Assembly: GCA_024635885.1 (NCBI GenBank)
Contig: JAGXIA010000103.1
Span: forward strand, 1 to 15,542
DNA length: 15,542 nt
Direction: 5' to 3'
Source: Helicobacteraceae bacterium
GTDB taxonomy: Bacteria; Campylobacterota; Campylobacteria; Campylobacterales; Sulfurimonadaceae
Of the stretch, positions 12,727 through 15,542 are shown piece by piece. Position numbers and translations under genes: made by a program. How positions within the stretch are numbered: position 1 is the stretch's first letter; each line of letters opens with the position of its first letter. The notes beneath the pieces were generated by a model. It had not been told where the DNA came from. It ran no database searches and saw only the letters and a list, made by a program, of their open reading frames with translations.

Positions 12727-13725
12727 TTAAGCTTCTTTAGCTTCTATTTTCTTTTTTAATGCTATTACAACATCATCTGCAAGGTCAGCGCCAACTGCAA
12801 AACCGAACTCTTGTACTTTATCTACGATTTCATCGTATGATTTTTTACCCAAGTTTTTAACATTTTTAAGATCGTTAGTACTCATAAGTACTATCTCACC
12901 AATCAGTTTAATACTTGAACGGTCAAGGCAGTTAAAGCTACGAGCACTTAATCCTAAACTGTCAATATTTGTAGTTAACTTTTTAAGATCAGGGTTCTCT
13001 TCTACTCTCTCTATTGCTACAGGAGCTTTGATACTAATTTCACTGTTAAATACTGCAAGTTGCGCATACATAACTTCTAATGAATTTCTAAACGCATCTA
13101 CTGGAGAAATTTGTCCATCAGTTTTAATGTTTATTACAACTCTTTCAAAGTTAGGGTTATCTGCTACAAGTACATTTTCTATCTTGTAAGTTGCACTACG
13201 AACAGGAGTAAAATAAGCATCTAGTGCTATATACCCGTCTTCTAGTTCATCATGAGTATCTTCACTGGCTACATAACCGATACCTTGAGCAATTTTAAGT
13301 GAAAAATTCAAAGTTGAATCTTCATTTAATGTTGCAAGATGAGCATCTGGAGTAACAATTGCTACTTCATCACAGTTTAAATCTGATCCTGTAATTGTAC
13401 AAGGACCAGTAAAGCTGTAGTTGATTTCTGTTTCAGTAGCATCACCATTAAGCTTAAAGCGAATCTCTTTAAGATTTAAGATAAAGTCTGAAATATCTTC
13501 AAGCATGCCGCGAACTGAGTCAAACTCATGTTTAGCACCCTCAATTTTGATAGCTATTGGAGCATAACCAACTGAACTGCTTAATAAAAAACGGCGAAGT
13601 GGATGAGCTAATGAAATAGCATAACCTGTTTCAAAAGGGAATGCCATTATATTAGCTTCATTCTCACTAATTTGTTCTACCTCGAACTCTTGTGGAGTAA
13701 GTGGAGTAGTTTTGATTTTTTTCAT
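12727..13725 (-). CDS. rpoA: DNA-directed RNA polymerase alpha subunit
   Basis: The 332-residue alpha subunit dimerises to start RNA polymerase assembly and contacts UP elements and activators through its C-terminal domain. The N-terminal domain shows E-T-G-Y-A-I-S-L-A-H-P-L-R-R-F-L-L-S-S (about 37-55) and H-E-F-D-S-V-R-G-M-L-E-D. The C-terminal helix-hairpin-helix domain (about 255-320) shows R-S-F-N-C-L-D-R-S-S-I and L-K-N-V-K-N-L-G-K-K-S-Y-D-E-I. Length and order between rpsD and rplQ are standard. A weak AAGGCG precedes the ATG. The dispersed motif is absent from this gene and the rest of the ribosomal block. Confidence 0.98.
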   Translation of the reverse strand: MKKIKTTPLTPQEFEVEQISENEANIMAFPFETGYAISLAHPLRRFLLSSSVGYAPIAIKIEGAKHEFDSVRGMLEDISDFILNLKEIRFKLNGDATETEINYSFTGPCTITGSDLNCDEVAIVTPDAHLATLNEDSTLNFSLKIAQGIGYVASEDTHDELEDGYIALDAYFTPVRSATYKIENVLVADNPNFERVVINIKTDGQISPVDAFRNSLEVMYAQLAVFNSEISIKAPVAIERVEENPDLKKLTTNIDSLGLSARSFNCLDRSSIKLIGEIVLMSTNDLKNVKNLGKKSYDEIVDKVQEFGFAVGADLADDVVIALKKKIEAKEA

Positions 13726-13747
13726 TCGTACGCCTTTTTTTTAATTA

Positions 13748-14374
13748 CTATTTCGAGTAAAGTTCAACGATCAAACGTTCTTCAACAGGAATAACAACTT
13801 CTTCACGCTCTGGTAAACGAGTAAAGATACCAAAAACTTTTTCAGCATCAATGTCTATCCATGGAGCTAAACCAGTTTGATTAGTCAACTCTATAGCACG
13901 AACAATTTGTACATTTTTCTTGCTTGATTCACGAACTTCTATTTTCTGACCTGGTTTAACACGGTAAGAAGGAATATCAAGTTTTTTGCCATCTACTAAG
14001 AAATGACCATGTGTTACAAGTTGACGAGCAAAACGACGAGTTGAAGCGAAACCCATACGATAAACAACGTTATCAAGTCTGCTTTCAATTAAAGTAATTA
14101 GGTTTGTACCAGTATTACCGTCTCTTCTTTTTGCTTCAACGAATAGCGCACGGAATTGCTTCTCAGAAACACCATACATGAATTTCGCTTTTTGTTTTTC
14201 ATTTAACTGTAAACCATACTCAGAAACTTTCTTACGACGCTGACCATGTTGACCAGGACCATAAGGTCTTTTTTCTAATGCAGATTTACCTGCTAAACGA
14301 CGCTCACCTTTAAGGTTAAGACTAACACCAAATCTTCTTTCGATTTTTTCTACTGGACCTCTATATCTTGCCAT
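13748..14374 (-). CDS. rpsD: 30S ribosomal protein S4
   Basis: The 208-residue protein is a primary 16S rRNA-binding protein of the small subunit. It begins M-A-R-Y-R-G-P and contains R-P-Y-G-P-G-Q-H-G (36-44). The S4 RNA-binding domain lies at about 98-160 (R-L-D-N-V-V-Y-R-M-G-F-A-S-T-R-R-F-A-R-Q-L-V). The N-terminus lacks the zinc-binding cysteines found in some S4 proteins, so this is the C-minus form. In E. coli S4 represses its own operon by binding the leader before rpsM; whether that happens here is unknown, but see the structured leader at 15269-15515. Confidence 0.97.
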   Translation of the reverse strand: MARYRGPVEKIERRFGVSLNLKGERRLAGKSALEKRPYGPGQHGQRRKKVSEYGLQLNEKQKAKFMYGVSEKQFRALFVEAKRRDGNTGTNLITLIESRLDNVVYRMGFASTRRFARQLVTHGHFLVDGKKLDIPSYRVKPGQKIEVRESSKKNVQIVRAIELTNQTGLAPWIDIDAEKVFGIFTRLPEREEVVIPVEERLIVELYSK

Positions 14375-14385
14375 CAGTAATCTCC

Positions 14386-14778
14386 TTAAACTCTACGACG
14401 CTTAGGTGCGCGACAACCGTTGTGTGGTAATGGTGTAACATCTTTCATAAATGTAACACGAATACCTTCGATAGCACCAACAGCTTTAGTTGCAGTCTCA
14501 CGACCTGAACCAGGACCTTGAACTTTAATACCAAGTTCTTTAATACCATGTACTTGAGCTTTAGCTACTGCATCTTCTACTGCTGCTTGAGCCGCAAAAG
14601 GAGTAGATTTTTTAGAACCCTTGAAACCAAGACTTCCAGCTGAACTCCAAGCAATCATGTTACCCATTTCATCTGTAATTGTTACAAGTGTATTGTTAAA
14701 CGATGCAGATATGTGGCAGATACCACGTGCAATATTTTTCTTTACTACTTTTTTTCTAACAGCTTTTCTCTTTGCCAT
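14386..14778 (-). CDS. rpsK: 30S ribosomal protein S11
   Basis: The 130-residue protein has the S11 core: H-I-S-A-S-F-N-N-T-L-V-T-I-T-D, W-S-S-A-G-S-L-G-F-K-G-S-K-K-S-T-P-F-A-A-Q, and the conserved C-terminus P-H-N-G-C-R-A-P-K-R-R-R-V. It belongs to the platform of the small subunit near the mRNA exit. Gaps to rpsM and rpsD are 11 bases each, consistent with a single transcript. Confidence 0.97.
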   Translation of the reverse strand: MAKRKAVRKKVVKKNIARGICHISASFNNTLVTITDEMGNMIAWSSAGSLGFKGSKKSTPFAAQAAVEDAVAKAQVHGIKELGIKVQGPGSGRETATKAVGAIEGIRVTFMKDVTPLPHNGCRAPKRRRV

Positions 14779-14789
14779 ATACTAATCCC

Positions 14790-15152
14790 TTACGCTGCGC
14801 CGACAGTTTTACGTTTACCCTTACGAGTACGCGCATTTGTCTTTGTTTTTTGACCACGACATGGAAGACCACGACGGTGACGTAGACCACGATATGAACC
14901 TAAATCCATAAGTGCCTTAATATCCATAGCAACTTTTTTACGAAGATCACCCTCTACCATATGGCTAGCGCGAATCTCTGCAGTAATAGCTGCTACATCT
15001 GCTTCGTTTAATTCGAAGATTCTTTTGTTATAGTCAATACCAGTCGCGTCTAAAATTAGACGAGAAGCATGTAGACCAATACCATAGATGTATGTTAGAC
15101 CATACTCTACTCTTTTCTTTTTAGGTAAATCAACACCAGATATACGAGCCAT
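14790..15152 (-). CDS. rpsM: 30S ribosomal protein S13
   Basis: The 120-residue protein starts M-A-R-I-S-G-V-D-L-P-K-K-K-R-V, includes the helix-turn Y-I-Y-G-I-G, and ends in the basic tail C-R-G-Q-K-T-K-T-N-A-R-T-R-K-G that reaches the tRNAs in the decoding region. It begins two bases after the rpmJ stop. Its ribosome binding site (AAGGA) lies in the last codons of rpmJ, so the pair is translationally coupled. Confidence 0.97.
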   Translation of the reverse strand: MARISGVDLPKKKRVEYGLTYIYGIGLHASRLILDATGIDYNKRIFELNEADVAAITAEIRASHMVEGDLRKKVAMDIKALMDLGSYRGLRHRRGLPCRGQKTKTNARTRKGKRKTVGAA

Positions 15153-15154
15153 GG

Positions 15155-15268
15155 TTATCCTTGTCTCTGTTTATGTTTTTTAACTTTGCAGATTACTCTT
15201 ACAATGCCTTTTCTCTTAACGATTTTACAATCGTCACACATCTTCTTAACTGAAGCTCTTACTTTCAT
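15155..15268 (-). CDS. rpmJ: 50S ribosomal protein L36
   Basis: This short gene encodes 37 residues: M-K-V-R-A-S-V-K-K-M-C-D-D-C at the start and K-V-K-K-H-K-Q-R-Q-G at the end. Cys11, Cys14, Cys27 and His32 form the zinc ribbon, so this is the zinc-containing (C-plus) L36 form. AAGGA lies six bases before the ATG. It is the first gene of the alpha operon visible here; infA, which often precedes it, is not within the window. Length and composition are exactly those of the family. Confidence 0.96.
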   Translation of the reverse strand: MKVRASVKKMCDDCKIVKRKGIVRVICKVKKHKQRQG

Positions 15269-15334
15269 TGAAAGTCCTTATTCATTTATCTCACAAAATT
15301 TGAACATGTCCGAATTTTTGCTGAGTCACTAAAG

Positions 15335-15397
15335 CTACACCCACCGGGTGAGAGGGGAAAACCCTCTAATAAGCTTAACTATTTCTTTTTTGTTCAT
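15335..15397 (-). CDS. Possible 20-codon leader peptide in the rpmJ upstream region
   Basis: An ATG at 15397 opens 20 codons (M-N-K-K-E-I-V-K-L-I-R-G-F-S-P ... R-W-V) and stops with TAG at 15335, running through the two G/C-rich hairpins. It has no convincing ribosome binding site (CGGCAAAG precedes it) and no recognised family. It could be an attenuation-type leader peptide or chance. Confidence 0.2.
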   Translation of the reverse strand: MNKKEIVKLIRGFSPLTRWV

Positions 15398-15509
15398 CTT
15401 TGCCGCATGTAGGCTAGCAATATTAATGCTTGCCAATACTTTTATCTATATATCATATATAAAGGTAAAAATACTCAACTATTATGTTAAAACAGCAAAG
15501 CGGATGAGG

Positions 15510-15515
15510 ATTGTA
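15510..15515 (-). promoter_or_regulatory. Possible promoter -10 box for the rpmJ operon leader
   Basis: The minus strand reads TTATTTGGATACAATCC, with a TACAAT box after a T-rich stretch, similar to the other promoters in the window. A second weaker candidate lies in the TATATATGATATATAG stretch near 15443-15458. Confidence 0.45.
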
Positions 15516-15542
15516 TCCAAATAAATGTAAAAGATTTATTAA

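Larger units (their letters stand above)
15269..15515 (-). promoter_or_regulatory. Long structured leader upstream of rpmJ
   Basis: No sizeable gene lies between rpmJ and the candidate promoter at 15510-15515, about 240 bases. The stretch holds several inverted repeats: GGCTAGCA/TGCTTGCC (15412-15434, one T-T mismatch, 7-base loop), AGAGGG/CCCTCT (15351-15367, 5-base loop), CACCC/GGGTG (15338-15350, 3-base loop), and AAAATTTG/CGAATTTT (about 15296-15319, one G-T pair). The adjacent G/C-rich hairpins stand out in AT-rich DNA. This may be an autoregulatory leader for ribosomal protein synthesis or contain a small RNA. I see no match to a riboswitch class I know. Confidence 0.45.

Noticed and set aside
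15334..15367. AGCTACACCC followed by CCCTCT, reminiscent of a preQ1-I riboswitch
   Set aside because: The elements are in the wrong order and on the strand pointing away from rpmJ; the 5' half of the required stem and the A-rich tail are missing.
1..15542. CRISPR array, tRNA or rRNA genes, insertion sequences
   Set aside because: No regularly spaced direct repeats, cloverleaf-forming sequence, transposase or flanking inverted repeats with target duplications could be found by eye.

Overview
The window looks like chromosomal DNA of a Campylobacterota (epsilonproteobacterial) species, most likely Sulfurimonas or a close relative. The DNA is AT-rich. The promoters that can be seen are T-rich tracts followed by TATAAT or TACAAT boxes with no clear -35. 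From memory, the block nifU-like / TPR protein / murE / ybaB / PDZ protein / ispA / tkt is also collinear in Campylobacter jejuni. The genus assignment is an inference; no rRNA or species marker is present.

Layout. Positions 1-75 hold the last codons of an unidentified gene. It converges on a small unknown gene (72-320, minus). Next come rlmB (426-1175, plus) and an AEC-family transporter (1242-2150, plus). A minus-strand block follows, read right to left: a [2Fe-2S] ferredoxin (7394), panD, ybaB, a periplasmic PDZ protein, ispA and tkt (ending 2550), with gaps of 0-17 bases, so almost certainly one operon. A small thioredoxin-like gene (2165-2485) lies beyond a strong hairpin. Two plus-strand envelope genes (7525-8712: a beta-barrel-like protein and an Ig-like lipoprotein) sit between this operon and murE. 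They end at a bidirectional terminator. The murE / TPR protein / nifU-like genes (8760-10926) form a second minus-strand operon. A lone aldo/keto reductase (11020-12237) follows. The right end is the alpha ribosomal operon on the minus strand: rpmJ, rpsM, rpsK, rpsD, rpoA, rplQ. Its upstream leader region of about 270 bases contains several hairpins.

The genes are mostly housekeeping: translation and transcription (r-proteins, rpoA, rlmB), cell wall (murE), isoprenoid precursors (ispA), the pentose phosphate pathway (tkt), pantothenate (panD) and Fe-S handling.

The most notable signal is a short word, TTCCACATGCC (extended consensus about ATTTCCACATGCCAA). It occurs seven times exactly and three more times with small changes, in both orientations. 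About 0.007 exact matches would be expected by chance under uniform base composition. It lies in intergenic DNA, over the ispA start codon, and inside rlmB, trx, tkt and the PDZ gene, where three copies are read as (V/L)-P-H-A. One inverted pair makes a 13-bp hairpin after tkt. This layout resembles the DNA uptake sequences of Neisseria and Pasteurellaceae; I know of no such motif described for this group. A mobile REP-like repeat or a protein-binding site are the alternatives.
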